From NCBI GenBank assembly GCA_036502005.1, contig DASXZH010000069.1:1-56738 (forward strand): a DNA stretch of 56,738 nucleotides, read 5' to 3'. The stretch comes from DASXZH01 sp036502005. Lineage in GTDB: Bacteria > Armatimonadota > Fimbriimonadia > Fimbriimonadales > Fimbriimonadaceae. The first letter of the stretch is position 1. Each line of letters opens with the position of its first letter. Position numbers and translations under genes: made by a program. The notes under the pieces were generated by a model. It was not told where the DNA came from and made no database searches. It was given only the letters and a program-made list of their open reading frames with translations. Below are positions 42,239 to 50,965 of the stretch, piece after piece.

Positions 42239-42571
42239 CTAAGGCAATCTATGGCTTTGTAGGCAGAGCGTATTCCGGCGGGGAAGTGAAGGTCCGGCCG
42301 CGTCTGTGATGATCTCAGATAAACGATTTCTTTCGAGCGCAATTTCTGAAACCTGCAGATTGCGTTTGCCGAGCTGCATAAGTTCACTCGGGTGCCGGCG
42401 CTTCGGCGGTGCGACTGGCACATATTCAATCGAAGAGAATTTGCGCTGGAGGACCCGAATAGGAGGCGCGAGATCTGTATCCGCCGAAATCACGTACACA
42501 ATGTCAGCCACGCCATCGATCGCATCCTCGATGAGCTGAACCGCGATGTTCTCAAAAAGAAACCCCGCCGA
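42239..42571 (-). pseudogene. NYN domain (LabA/DUF88-like) nuclease gene, 5' truncated
   Basis: The open frame on the minus strand begins at 42571, directly after a stop and inside a terminator-like hairpin, and runs ENIAVQLIEDAIDGVADIVY then VISADTDLAPPIRVLQRKFS, the second half of a NYN-type RNase domain (metal-binding Asp in SADTD kept). The family's first half is missing. The C-terminal NRLSEIITDAAGP matches the family end. No start codon near 42571 is credible; MADIVYV at 42511 is internal. I call it a truncated remnant. Confidence 0.7.
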
Positions 42572-42606
42572 TCAAGTCAGCGGGAGCCCTGCAGCGAACT
42601 GCAGGG
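42563..42606 (-). terminator. Double hairpin with T tract at the break of the NYN remnant
   Basis: On the minus strand CCCTGCAG-TTCG-CTGCAGGG is followed by CCCGC...GCGGGG with TTTCTTTTT. This is a terminator layout, yet it stands immediately before the NYN remnant, at the point where that gene lost its first half. A deletion joining a foreign terminator to the gene is the simplest reading. Confidence 0.65.
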
Positions 42607-42609
42607 GAC

Positions 42610-42897
42610 GTGTATATATTCTACGCCATCGCTCGGCAAAACTCAAGCCCTTTAATTCCTAAAGCCGTCATTTCGGCTCTAGGGATTAGAGTTAGCGTGA
42701 GAGAGGCAGGAAACCTAGCATTGGTAGTCATCCGAATGATTAGTGGCTTTCGAACAAACTGGTTCCCAGTCGGCGTTTCGACGAAGGCCGCTCTCGGAGG
42801 ACTCGCTCTCGGAAAAGCGGGAGAGCTCGCCGCACGCGAAGTTCTATTTAGGTCAAAGCATGCTTATAGTCTTTTAAGCTATCTCTCAACCCTGTAA
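42610..42897 (+). other. Unassigned 95-codon frame
   Basis: A plus-strand frame (IYFYAIARQ-like start, then GGLALGKAGELAAREVLFRS) has no recognised motif and no ribosome site. Base use is unremarkable. It may be a fragment of the deletion that also cut the NYN gene. I do not call it a gene. Confidence 0.25.
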
Positions 42898-42952
42898 ATC
42901 CCGACATTGGTTACCAAGAATAACAATGGGCTTTTTGCCAGTGGTGATCTAA

Positions 42953-43318
42953 ATGAACGGACCCTACATGAACGACAATCGAAAATATGCTCGCTTTGAA
43001 ATGCTCGAGTGCGCGATGCTGTACATTGCAGACGAACAGGAGCCCGTGCGAGTTATGATAGCCGACATCGGCTTAGGCGGAGTTCAGCTTAGATCTAAAG
43101 AGCATGTCCCCGTTGATCAGCCTTTGGTTCTACACATCGGTCGCGACGGCGATGATCCCTTGGCTGTGAAAGGCAAGGTCCTTTATAGCCACCCAGGCGA
43201 GCAGGGAATGTACGTGACCGGCTTCTGCTTTATGCCGGAGACTCATGAAGAGCGAATCGGCGTGGCCGAGTATGTTCACCGTGTTTTTCAGCAGCAGTTC
43301 GATGCCTTGGTCGGCTAA
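42953..43318 (+). CDS. PilZ domain c-di-GMP binding protein
   Basis: The 121-residue single-domain protein has the PilZ RxxxR motif (R10-R14 in RKYARFE) and a degenerate second motif DIGLGG (D38-G43) where Ser of DxSxxG is Gly. PilZ proteins bind cyclic di-GMP and change partner activity. The partner is unknown; a large HD-GYP/GGDEF gene lies 10.6 kb away. An in-frame ATG at 42968 is a second start candidate. The stop overlaps the convergent DUF2156 gene by four bases. Confidence 0.85.
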   Translation: MNGPYMNDNRKYARFEMLECAMLYIADEQEPVRVMIADIGLGGVQLRSKEHVPVDQPLVLHIGRDGDDPLAVKGKVLYSHPGEQGMYVTGFCFMPETHEERIGVAEYVHRVFQQQFDALVG

Positions 43319-44400
43319 CGCTTAAACAGCCATTTCGCCTCTTGGGCTACCGCACGCCCGAGGCCCTTGCCTACAGCAACGATCGGCGATTCATCGCTGA
43401 AGGCAGCCGCAATTGCATAGAGGGTTCTTGGCGAGAAATGTTCTTCCTTTGAGATGGCGTAGATCGGCTCCCATTCTTCTGGGTGGAATTTCGTTTTGAA
43501 CCATTCTAAGCCGTCGAAGTTGTAAAAACGCCGGCCATGTGCCCGAACCCACTTAAGGATAAGTTTTAACCATGTTGGCGTGTTTGGGATTTGGTGCCCA
43601 TGCGTGCTGAGGGGCACGAGCCCCATAGTGACGTACTCCGCCCCTGTTTCTCCCGCCGCTCGCACCGCCGTATCGATGAGGAGTTCCACAGTGCCGTTAG
43701 GGGCGTTCTTGCCTCGGGGAAACTGTTCGGTGAGGTAGCCGTTGCGTTTGGGAACAGGGGCGAGAACAGTAAAACCTACGGCCTTTTGGTTCCTGAGAGC
43801 GACGAAAATGCGGCGGTCTCCCACGTTTGCCAGGGTTTCGGGTTCCACTAGAAAATGAAGTGGTGGCAGGCCGCGAGTGGTGAGCCACTCTTGTAGGCAG
43901 CGCTGCAGATCCGCGTTGTTAGTCGCTTTGGCGGCGGGCCATTCTTCGACGGTCACTCCTTTGTTTCTGGCGCGGTTCAGTTGCGCCCGTAGAGAGGGGT
44001 CACTTTCGGTTTTCTCAATCCACTCTTGCGGCGTCCAAACCGGCTGCGCCCCGAGAACTACCGCCGAATAGCCCTTTTTTTTTCGAAGGAAGGATTCAAC
44101 GCGGCCCGCCGCGCCGAAATAGCAAACTTTATCTCCTGCTCGTTCGCAATCTTTTTCCCACTCCTCTATGACTTGTTCAAGTTTTTCTTCGGCGCAGATG
44201 GGCGCGCCGGCAACCACGCGGACACCATTCTTTTTGACGTAACCGACGACGGCATCGCCGTCCCGCGAGAACCAGTGCCGGATCTTGGGGTTGACGATTT
44301 GGTAGGAGGTGGCATTCCACCCAAAGCGCATCACGAGTCTTTGGGTGGTTGCCAAGGTTTGGTCTATCCGCGCGGGGTTAACCGCAGCAATAGTGGCCAT
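43315..44400 (-). CDS. DUF2156 (MprF C-terminal-like) protein
   Basis: This 361-residue soluble protein has the phosphatidylglycerol lysyltransferase-like double-GNAT domain: YQIVNPKIRHWFSRDGDAVV, GRVESFLRKKKGYSAVVLGA, then LPPLHFLVEPETLANVGDRR and KTKFHPEEWEPIY at the end. Full MprF proteins also have an N-terminal flippase membrane domain; here it is missing, so this is a soluble-domain-only form. It could move an amino acid from aminoacyl-tRNA to a lipid or small substrate. It stands alone. Confidence 0.8.
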   Translation of the reverse strand: MATIAAVNPARIDQTLATTQRLVMRFGWNATSYQIVNPKIRHWFSRDGDAVVGYVKKNGVRVVAGAPICAEEKLEQVIEEWEKDCERAGDKVCYFGAAGRVESFLRKKKGYSAVVLGAQPVWTPQEWIEKTESDPSLRAQLNRARNKGVTVEEWPAAKATNNADLQRCLQEWLTTRGLPPLHFLVEPETLANVGDRRIFVALRNQKAVGFTVLAPVPKRNGYLTEQFPRGKNAPNGTVELLIDTAVRAAGETGAEYVTMGLVPLSTHGHQIPNTPTWLKLILKWVRAHGRRFYNFDGLEWFKTKFHPEEWEPIYAISKEEHFSPRTLYAIAAAFSDESPIVAVGKGLGRAVAQEAKWLFKR

Positions 44401-44515
44401 CTGTATTAGTTTGGACTGGATTGGGCTGTTTAGGGTTCAAAAGACTCTAGGTTTCTAGGTTTCTGGGCTTTGGGTTTTCAGACGTTGGAGGTTCACAGGG
44501 TGGAAAGTCTGATCC

Positions 44516-44823
44516 CTAGGCCCGAAGGGTTGTTCTTCCTATAGCCCATGGGTGAGCGGCTCTGGCCGCGAGCCCTGGGTGGGATTCCGTTTACGCCGAA
44601 GCCCTGTAGGGGCGGAATATTTCGCGATCACCCATCAGGCATTGCCGAGCGGTTATTTTCAATCGTTATGGAAGGCCAGATTGAATACGACGAACCCTGC
44701 TCGTTGGAGGAGGATTTATGCCGCCCATTCTGGGCTCCGGATGTTTGGTGGCGCGCTACCCAGGGCTCGCGGCCGGAGCCGCTCACCCATGGGCTATAGG
44801 AAGAACGACCCTTCGGGCCTGGG
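44516..44823. repeat. Large inverted-repeat element, family B
   Basis: Arms of about 65 bases (44516-44580 and 44758-44823) are near-exact reverse complements: the right arm reads CTCACCCATGGGCTATAGGA then AGAACGACCCTTCGGGCCTG. The 177-base centre holds CCTGTAGGGGCGGAATATTT and GGAGGAGGATTTATGCCGCC. One arm with part of the centre recurs at 317-428. No gene is carried. The shape is that of a non-autonomous mobile or structured RNA element. Confidence 0.75.
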
Positions 44824-44897
44824 AAGGAAAAAGGGGCCAGTCTACGTGAAGGAACCCATGAACGCAGAGACTTAGAACCTAGAAACTTTCAGAGTCA

Positions 44898-44940
44898 TAG
44901 CGATGTACATCTTGTGATGATGTATAATGATCATAAGGGG
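44898..44940 (+). promoter_or_regulatory. Promoter and likely PadR operator
   Basis: A TATAAT -10 lies at 44923-44928, 18 bases before the padR start. Overlapping it are palindromes ATGTACAT (44903-44910) and ATGATGTATAATGATCAT, of the ATGT/ACAT type bound by PadR proteins. Autoregulation is therefore likely. Confidence 0.55.
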
Positions 44941-44945
44941 CATAG

Positions 44946-45287
44946 ATGAGTTACAGAACAGATACAAAGGCGCTTGTGTTGGCAGTGTTAAAGGATGGGC
45001 CAAAGCACGGGTACGCCATTGGAAAGGCGATACGGGAGCTTTCGCAGGACGTGCTAAAGCTTGGCGAGGGCCAACTTTATCCGATTCTTCATGAGTTGGA
45101 AGAAAGAGGCTGGGTTGAAGGGAATTGGGAAATCCAGGATGGCGATCCTCCGCGCAAGGTCTACGCGATTACCGAAAGTGGCCTAACTGAGCTTGCGGAG
45201 AGAAGCAAGAGATGGTCTGCGTTTTCCGGCGCGGTGGCTTCCGTGCTTAATGCGTCCACTTTGAATGCCCAGGTAGACGCTGTATGA
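44946..45287 (+). CDS. PadR family transcriptional regulator
   Basis: The 113-residue winged-helix repressor begins MSYRTDTKALVLAVLKDGPK and has HGYAIGKAIRELS, EGQLYPILHELEERGWVEGN and the wing PPRKVYAITESGLTEL. It lacks the longer C-terminal helix of the larger PadR subgroup, so it is a PadR-s2 type. It overlaps the next gene by four bases (ATGA), a pair seen in many bacteria where the membrane protein is controlled by its PadR. Confidence 0.92.
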   Translation: MSYRTDTKALVLAVLKDGPKHGYAIGKAIRELSQDVLKLGEGQLYPILHELEERGWVEGNWEIQDGDPPRKVYAITESGLTELAERSKRWSAFSGAVASVLNASTLNAQVDAV

Positions 45288-46333
45288 GTACACCCATTGA
45301 CCAATATTTGCTGGCGATTGAAAAGAAGCTGAAGCAGCGGATTTCCAGCGATAGGCGCACGCAAATCATTAACGAGATGCGGGCGCATCTAACGATAGCC
45401 CAAAAGGAGCTTATGGCTCAGGGTCTCGCGGAGGAAGGCGCCAGCAGATTAGCAGTCCAGCGATTTGGCGAGTCAGAGGTTGTTGCCGGGGAGCTGGTTC
45501 GCCAGCACACCGGCGTTAACACCAAATCTGCCTGGAAGCTGGTGTGGTTGCCCCTTCTCTTACTGGTGGCTTCGACGGTCCTCTTCGTGGCCTTGTACTT
45601 GCCAGGGCGCCACTTCTACTGGTATCCAGTTTCCAGGGGCCTACAAGCACTCTCATTGGTCACCTTTCTTGCTATGGTGGCTAGGTCTCGAAGATGGCTT
45701 TTGACTCCAATGATCGCGGCCCTTCTTGTCCTATCGATTTCGAGCGCTTGTTTGGCGGCCTGGGTTGGGTTTGGTGCGCCAAATGCCGCGAGTTCGAAGT
45801 CAGCGCAGCTGGCAATTTTGGACCAAAGAGAGCAAATCCGTGGGGAGTTGGCTTATGCACATGCCGCACGGATGGCAGTGGAGGAAGGTAAGCCGGTTCC
45901 GTTCGGCGCAGTCTATCGGGCCAACAATGGCTTGCCCGAAAGCAAGGCACCCTTGGTGCCGGTACTTAACCGGCAAGTCAACGCCTACATGGTCTGGGGG
46001 ATGCCCGTATCAGTTAACACTAGAGATATCGTTGACCTGGATCCGGCCGAACCAGGAGTTGACGCAGTCGCGATTTGGAGGCGAGACGGAGCGGCGGCAG
46101 AAGCCGGGCTGCGCGACCTGCGAGAAGAGTTTGACCACTACGCATCTGCTGTGAGCTCGGAAAAATTCGACGCCATGTTTTTTTCGAATAGCTTGAAAAG
46201 GCAAATGGTTGGTGCTGTAAGAATGGCTCTCGTAAATGCCTTTGTGCTCGCATTTCTCAACGGGCTATTTCTCTGGTTGGCCGCTCTGTCCGACCGGCTG
46301 CAGGGAAAACGAACGGCCAGAAGCTTTTCTTGA
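45284..46333 (+). CDS. HAAS-type signalling membrane protein
   Basis: The 349-residue protein has the HAAS/permease-prefix domain at the start (QYLLAIEKKLKQRISSDRRT, then AVQRFGESEVVAGELVRQ), which is the usual partner of PadR repressors. Four membrane segments follow (about 88-107, 117-135, 141-162 and 313-335). The region between (about 170-310) is outside or inside the membrane and unrecognised. It is translationally coupled to padR. Its role is likely sensing or transport control. Confidence 0.75.
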   Translation: MSTPIDQYLLAIEKKLKQRISSDRRTQIINEMRAHLTIAQKELMAQGLAEEGASRLAVQRFGESEVVAGELVRQHTGVNTKSAWKLVWLPLLLLVASTVLFVALYLPGRHFYWYPVSRGLQALSLVTFLAMVARSRRWLLTPMIAALLVLSISSACLAAWVGFGAPNAASSKSAQLAILDQREQIRGELAYAHAARMAVEEGKPVPFGAVYRANNGLPESKAPLVPVLNRQVNAYMVWGMPVSVNTRDIVDLDPAEPGVDAVAIWRRDGAAAEAGLRDLREEFDHYASAVSSEKFDAMFFSNSLKRQMVGAVRMALVNAFVLAFLNGLFLWLAALSDRLQGKRTARSFS

Positions 46334-46348
46334 TCGGTTCAACATCGG

Positions 46349-46370
46349 GCCGGGGTAACTCCCGGCCCAG
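46349..46370 (+). terminator. Terminator-like hairpin after the PadR unit
   Basis: GGGCCGGG-GTAACT-CCCGGCCC forms an eight-pair stem directly after the membrane protein stop codon. A T tract (ATTTTTTG) follows 13 bases later, so termination is likely but not of the classical tight form. Confidence 0.6.
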
Positions 46371-46846
46371 TCCTTTAATGGATTTTTTGTCGCGGTCCTT
46401 CAGACCTTCGGAAAGGTTTTAGGGATGGCCCCAACCCAGCCCTGCGCGACGGGAGTCGCTATGACTGGGCTAACATGCTTCGGTCCTTTGGACCTGGGAA
46501 CTTGCAGAGGTTCATAAAGTTTTTTGAACCGAGCCGATTTCAAAATGTCTGCGCGACAATGGGGACGGGGCCACCCCGGCCAGGTTCAGATAGCGAGTCC
46601 GCGAGCGTTATCACATCGAGCGAAGCGAGATGCGAGATGCCCTTCTCTTCAAAGGCAAATCGTTCAAGTTTCCTTAAAGCCACGCTAGGCTTTCGGAGAC
46701 TTGTACGATTTACCGGAAATAGATTGGGCAGTCCTCGTCCCTCACTTCGGCTTAGCCTCGTTTCGGGATGACAACGCTTCGCTATTTGAACCCGTTTGTA
46801 AGTTGGCAACTCTGCACCAGCAATGCGGATTGCGGTTCGTCTCGCC
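46371..46846. other. Intergenic region with short palindromic repeats
   Basis: About 475 bases between the PadR unit and the lnt-like gene show short palindromic words (CATCGAGCGAAGCGAGATGC, GGACTTTGGACC-like pairs, CCCAACCCAG...CTGGG) and no credible gene. A GAGCGAAGCGAG word and TCGGGATGACA near 46760 resemble dispersed REP-type repeats. Confidence 0.45.
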
Positions 46847-48307
46847 CTAACGTTTTAGGCATTTCATTGGATGTCCAGCCAAATCGCTATCTAGATCGCC
46901 TTGGCTTCTCACACCATTTCGTCTTCTCAAGGCAATAAGCCTTCTGCCAATCCAACCGAACGTGCTCAGATAGCAGAGATAAAGAAACCAATCTCCGAAT
47001 TGCTTGTAAAACGTGTCCCGAGGAGGTGGCACCGATGTGACGAGGATGCTATCCGGTTTGAGGCCGCTTTCCGCAAGAATACGCCCGTCCGAGCCCACGA
47101 TCATGGAGTAGCCGGTGATATCGGCCCGGGCGATGCTGATGCCGAGTTCGGCGGCACGAAAGGGGGTGTAGGCAGAATGGATGGCCTGGACGACGCCGTT
47201 CGCGGAGGGAGGATCTTCGGTGGGCAAGGCGATCAATCCAACGCCAGGTGAATTGGCTGTCTCGCGCAAAACTGCTGGATAGGTGGAATCGAAACAGATG
47301 TTGAGGCCGATTGGAGTAGTCCAACTCGCCACAACTGCTTTATCACCCGCCTGATGAAGGGTCGCTTCACCCGCGAAGGGCTTTCGTTTGAAGTAACGCG
47401 CAGATTCTTGGCCCTGCCAAAAAAGGGCCGCTACGTTATGCGGCTTTGGCTTTGCGGCGTCCTCAAAGGTGGTCACGAAGGCGGGTTCGTCGGGACGTTT
47501 TGAAAGCTCAACCAAATCAGAAGTATTGCCGCCGGGGGCGATGGAGATAGAACTCAGCTCCGGCCAGACCACAATGCTGGCCCCAGCTCGAGAAGCCTTG
47601 TCCGTTAACGCGGCAAGGGTTTTCAGTTCAACGGATTGGGTTTGAACGGTGCCAACCGTTAATGAGCCTGGCTTTGCCTGTGGCAAGGCGACAAGGTTCG
47701 AAAATAGCGCCATTACCGCGCACCACGCGATGGCCGGAATAGAGGTGGTTTTTGGTTGCCTAGCAAACTTGGCGAGCAAGAAGACCGTTACCCAGAGAAG
47801 AAAAGAAACTGCCCAAATCCCGCCTATTGAAGCCAACACCAGAGCACCGGAATTGCGATATTGGCTTAGGGCAATGTGGACCGGAAGGACCACCATCATT
47901 GCCGACTCCATGCACACAGCTAGAGCGGCCAGGAGGGGGATATGGCGGAAGCGAATGACCTTCATCTCCGCGAAGGTGCCCGCGATGACAAAGAGCATAA
48001 GCCCGAAAAGTAGATAGCCAGCGTAAACCCAGTTTGGCTCACCCTTAAAAGTTCTAGAAACGCCGAAAAGTAGATAAAGCGCACCTGAAAGGGCGGTGAC
48101 GAGTGAACCAACAACGCCATAAAGAAACCGCGTGCCAGACACGGCCCAGAATAGAGGCACAAGGGCAAACCAGCCAACAAAAGAGAGCCCAATCGGCGGC
48201 ATAGAGACCGCAAGCAGGATTCCGCTAAAGATAGCGCCGACCAGGACGCCTAATATTCTTGACTTGAAAAAATTCTTAATGCGATTTCCCGAATGGACAA
48301 CCTCCAT
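46847..48307 (-). CDS. lnt: Apolipoprotein N-acyltransferase-like protein
   Basis: The 486-residue membrane enzyme has an N-terminal membrane part (LLAVSMPPIGLSFVGWFALV and on to about 205) and a nitrilase-like outer domain with the expected triad: E250 (VVWPELSSIS), K307 (YFKRKPFAGE) and C338 (GLNICFDSTYP). Lnt adds the third acyl chain to lipoproteins in diderm bacteria. Sequence is divergent from proteobacterial Lnt, so the substrate may differ. It stands alone, upstream of the convergent-in-space leuA-like gene, with a family C repeat between. Confidence 0.8.
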   Translation of the reverse strand: MEVVHSGNRIKNFFKSRILGVLVGAIFSGILLAVSMPPIGLSFVGWFALVPLFWAVSGTRFLYGVVGSLVTALSGALYLLFGVSRTFKGEPNWVYAGYLLFGLMLFVIAGTFAEMKVIRFRHIPLLAALAVCMESAMMVVLPVHIALSQYRNSGALVLASIGGIWAVSFLLWVTVFLLAKFARQPKTTSIPAIAWCAVMALFSNLVALPQAKPGSLTVGTVQTQSVELKTLAALTDKASRAGASIVVWPELSSISIAPGGNTSDLVELSKRPDEPAFVTTFEDAAKPKPHNVAALFWQGQESARYFKRKPFAGEATLHQAGDKAVVASWTTPIGLNICFDSTYPAVLRETANSPGVGLIALPTEDPPSANGVVQAIHSAYTPFRAAELGISIARADITGYSMIVGSDGRILAESGLKPDSILVTSVPPPRDTFYKQFGDWFLYLCYLSTFGWIGRRLIALRRRNGVRSQGDLDSDLAGHPMKCLKR

Positions 48308-48360
48308 TACGGGTTCGAACGAAACTTGGATTCAATTTCTCGCGGTTAATGGGGGATCCC

Positions 48361-48420
48361 GGAACCCCCATCCCCAACCCCTTCCCCCTCCGCTGCGCGC
48401 AGGAGGGAAGGGGCTCAGAG
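48361..48420. repeat. GC-rich hairpin repeat, family C, copy 4
   Basis: CCCCCATCCCCAACCCCTTC precedes GCTGCGCGCAGGAGGGAAGG, the same layout as the other copies. It abuts the stop codon of the leuA-like gene (48423). Confidence 0.65.
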
Positions 48421-48422
48421 TC

Positions 48423-49571
48423 CTATTTCAGCGTAACGAGTTGACGGAGATCGGTCTCGTCGATCTCCTTTTTGGTGTCCGCCATCTTTAGGAACTCCTC
48501 GTAGAGGGATTCGAATCGCTCCTCATTAAAGGCAAATCCAAGCTCGGCAAAACGGTGGCGAAGGCCGTGGCGTCCGGAGCGGGCGGTAAGGATAATCTCG
48601 CTCTTTTCAGCCCCAACAGAATGGGGATCAATGATCTCGTAGGTGCTTCGCTCCTTGAGCACGCCATCCTGATGGATGCCGCTTGAGTGGGCGTAGGCGT
48701 TTGCGCCCACAACTGCCTTGTTGCGCTGAACCATCATGCCGGTAAGGCGGGAAACCAGTCGAGAGCACCTAAGAAGCTGAGTGGAATCGACGCCGGTGTC
48801 GGCCTTGTAAAGATCTTGGCGGATCCGAAGTGCCATCACGACCTCTTCCAACGCTGTATTTCCGGCTCGTTCGCCAATCCCGTTCACGGTGACTTCAACC
48901 TGGCGAGCGCCGCCCAAAATGCCGGCCAGCGTGTTCGCCGTTGCCATGCCGAGATCGTTGTGGCAGTGGCAGCTAAATACGGCTTTATCGCTGTTGGGGA
49001 CATTCTCAATAATGCCTCGGATCAGGGCCTCGTATTCACCGGGGGTGCTGTAGCCGGTCGTATCGGGCACGTTTATGGTGGTGGCGCCAGCGCTGATAAC
49101 TGCTTCCACCACTCGGTAAACGTATTCGCGGTTGGCCCGGCCGGAGTCCTCCATGAAATACTCAATGTCATCGGTGTATTTCTTGGCGACCTTGACGGCG
49201 TTTACGCCGGTTTCGAGCGCCTGTTCACGGGACATTTTTAGCTTAAATTGAAGGTGGTTATCGGAGACACCTAGACCGGTGTGAATGCGTTTTCGCTCAG
49301 CGAGTTTTAGGGCTTCCGCTGCGCAATCGATGTCCTTTTCCCGGGCGCGGGTGAGTCCGCAAATGGTGATTCCTTTGCATTCTTTGGCGAGGGTGTTGAC
49401 GCTCTCGAAGTCGCCAGGCGAGCTAATTGGGAAGCCGGCCTCCAGGATGTCAACTCCGATTGCCACGAGCAATCGCGCAATCTCCAGTTTCTCCGGCATC
49501 GAAAGGCGCACGCCGGGGCTCTGTTCGCCATCGCGGAGGGTGGTGTCGAAGACTAAAACTCGGTCGCTCAT
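48423..49571 (-). CDS. 2-isopropylmalate synthase-like protein lacking the regulatory domain
   Basis: The 382-residue protein has the HMGL-like barrel of LeuA: DTTLRDGEQSPGVRLSMPEK at the start, then GLGVSDNH, metal ligands in SCHCHNDLGMATAN, and NGIGERAGNTALEEVVMALR, plus the connecting GIHQDGVLKERSTYEIIDP part. It joins acetyl-CoA to a 2-oxo acid. LeuA enzymes are normally near 510 residues with a leucine-binding C-terminal domain, which is absent here; it ends directly at a family C repeat. Homocitrate or citramalate synthase is an alternative reading. Lack of the domain predicts no leucine feedback. Confidence 0.8.
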   Translation of the reverse strand: MSDRVLVFDTTLRDGEQSPGVRLSMPEKLEIARLLVAIGVDILEAGFPISSPGDFESVNTLAKECKGITICGLTRAREKDIDCAAEALKLAERKRIHTGLGVSDNHLQFKLKMSREQALETGVNAVKVAKKYTDDIEYFMEDSGRANREYVYRVVEAVISAGATTINVPDTTGYSTPGEYEALIRGIIENVPNSDKAVFSCHCHNDLGMATANTLAGILGGARQVEVTVNGIGERAGNTALEEVVMALRIRQDLYKADTGVDSTQLLRCSRLVSRLTGMMVQRNKAVVGANAYAHSSGIHQDGVLKERSTYEIIDPHSVGAEKSEIILTARSGRHGLRHRFAELGFAFNEERFESLYEEFLKMADTKKEIDETDLRQLVTLK

Positions 49572-49599
49572 TGGTATAGGGATTATACGATAGAAGACG

Positions 49600-49790
49600 G
49601 GAAGTCGAAAGACGAAAGTCGAATAGGGGATGGGGGATGGGGGGATGGTCTGAAGGTCGAAGGTCGAAGGTCGAAAGTCGAAAGTCGAAAGTCAAAACCG
49701 GTAGCGGGTAGCGGGTAGCGGGTAGCGGGTAGCGGGTAGCGGGTAGCGGGTAGCGGGTAGCGGGGGGTAGCGGGTAGCGGATAGGTTTCT
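49600..49790. repeat. Heptamer arrays (GTCGAAA/G and GGTAGCG)
   Basis: GTCGAAG/GTCGAAA units (about 49604-49690) are followed by a long GGTAGCG array (about 49699-49780). Downstream, to about 49935, CTAGGTTT and CCTAGAA words in both directions follow. The 416-base gap before the prepilin gene holds no other gene. Confidence 0.85.
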
Positions 49791-49987
49791 AGCTATCTAG
49801 GTTTCTAGCGAAGTTTTAAGTTTCTAAGGTTCTGAGTTTCTAGGCTTCTGATCCAAACCTATGAACCATAGAATCTTACCAACCCTGGACCTTCCCTCTT
49901 TCCTACGAATCTTAGAAACCCAGAATCCTAGCAACCTGTGACCAAGGCTCTCTATGCGCGAAACTTGAACCGATAATTCATGATGGA

Positions 49988-50686
49988 ATGAAGCGAATGC
50001 ACCGTAAGCGCACCAGCGCCTTCACCATGGTCGAAATGATGGTGGCCTCAACCATCTTCGCCATTATTTTTGGGCTCTGCGGAATGCTGTACGTTCAATC
50101 CACCTGGCGAACCGCCAACGCGCTTGAGTTAAACAAAGTCGAAGGCCAGGTAAGAGACCTGGATCGGTTCTTGGAAAACTCGATCCAAAACGCCACAAGC
50201 TGTACCACCGTTTCGAGGGGCCTCCCGTTGCTGAGCGCGACTTCGCTTAAGTGCGTAATGCCGGCAAATGGCAGTTCTTATAATCAATTCGGGTCATACA
50301 GTTCTTACACTCCCTCAAGTTGCTCCAGTGGCGCCGTTCATTGGGGAACAGGATTAACCCGGTACATATTCTTTTCCGATAACACCGGGAAATATCCGAA
50401 TGGAGGCAGCTACCTTTGGGAAGCGGATATGGTCGGTCCTGCCAACCCCGATTCTCCCCACACGATCACAAACTTCACCTATTACAACGGCAACACGAAC
50501 ATCTATAACTGGTTTCTGATCGACAATTTCACCTACACGATCAACGCTAACAACTCGGTTACTTACACGATCCATGCGACGGATCTAACTCGAACAGGCG
50601 CCGCTATGGGGACTTCCACGGATACCGCCAACAGCCACACCTGCCAGCTTACGAGGACTGTTTACTGGCGAAACTCGGTTACCTAG
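49988..50686 (+). CDS. Type IV prepilin-like protein
   Basis: The 232-residue protein has a prepilin leader: KRTSAFTMVEMMVASTIFAI with cleavage expected before FTMVE (Glu at +5) and a hydrophobic helix after it. The mature part has several Cys (CTTVSRG, SSCSSG, CQLTRTVYW) and no known domain. It is a pseudopilin or minor pilin of a type IV pilus or type II secretion system. It lies in a small surface-protein group (49988-53215). Confidence 0.8.
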   Translation: MKRMHRKRTSAFTMVEMMVASTIFAIIFGLCGMLYVQSTWRTANALELNKVEGQVRDLDRFLENSIQNATSCTTVSRGLPLLSATSLKCVMPANGSSYNQFGSYSSYTPSSCSSGAVHWGTGLTRYIFFSDNTGKYPNGGSYLWEADMVGPANPDSPHTITNFTYYNGNTNIYNWFLIDNFTYTINANNSVTYTIHATDLTRTGAAMGTSTDTANSHTCQLTRTVYWRNSVT

Positions 50687-50965
50687 GCTTTTGCCGGGCC
50701 AGCGCTCCAGGGTTGGGCTTAAAACAGGCCCGCTCACCTTTCTAATGGTTGAATCCAAATTGCTGGGAATTATGTGCGATTGCACCCTTTGGCACAACCT
50801 GTGAAGTAATAGAGATCAAGTTGGGCACTCGTCAGAGAATACGAGTACTGGTGAAGTTGGATTCCTCACTGTGAAAAATGCCGTATTTGCCCAACCTCAA
50901 AATTTTGGCTAAGTAATTGCTTGGGTTCCTTTCGATATCTATCTTTTCGATAGTTGAGGAATCCA

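Noticed and set aside
50785..50805. Sigma-54 promoter (TTGGCACAACCTG) upstream of the PEP-CTERM gene
   Set aside because: The -24 TGGCAC is present but the GC of the -12 element is missing at the right distance.
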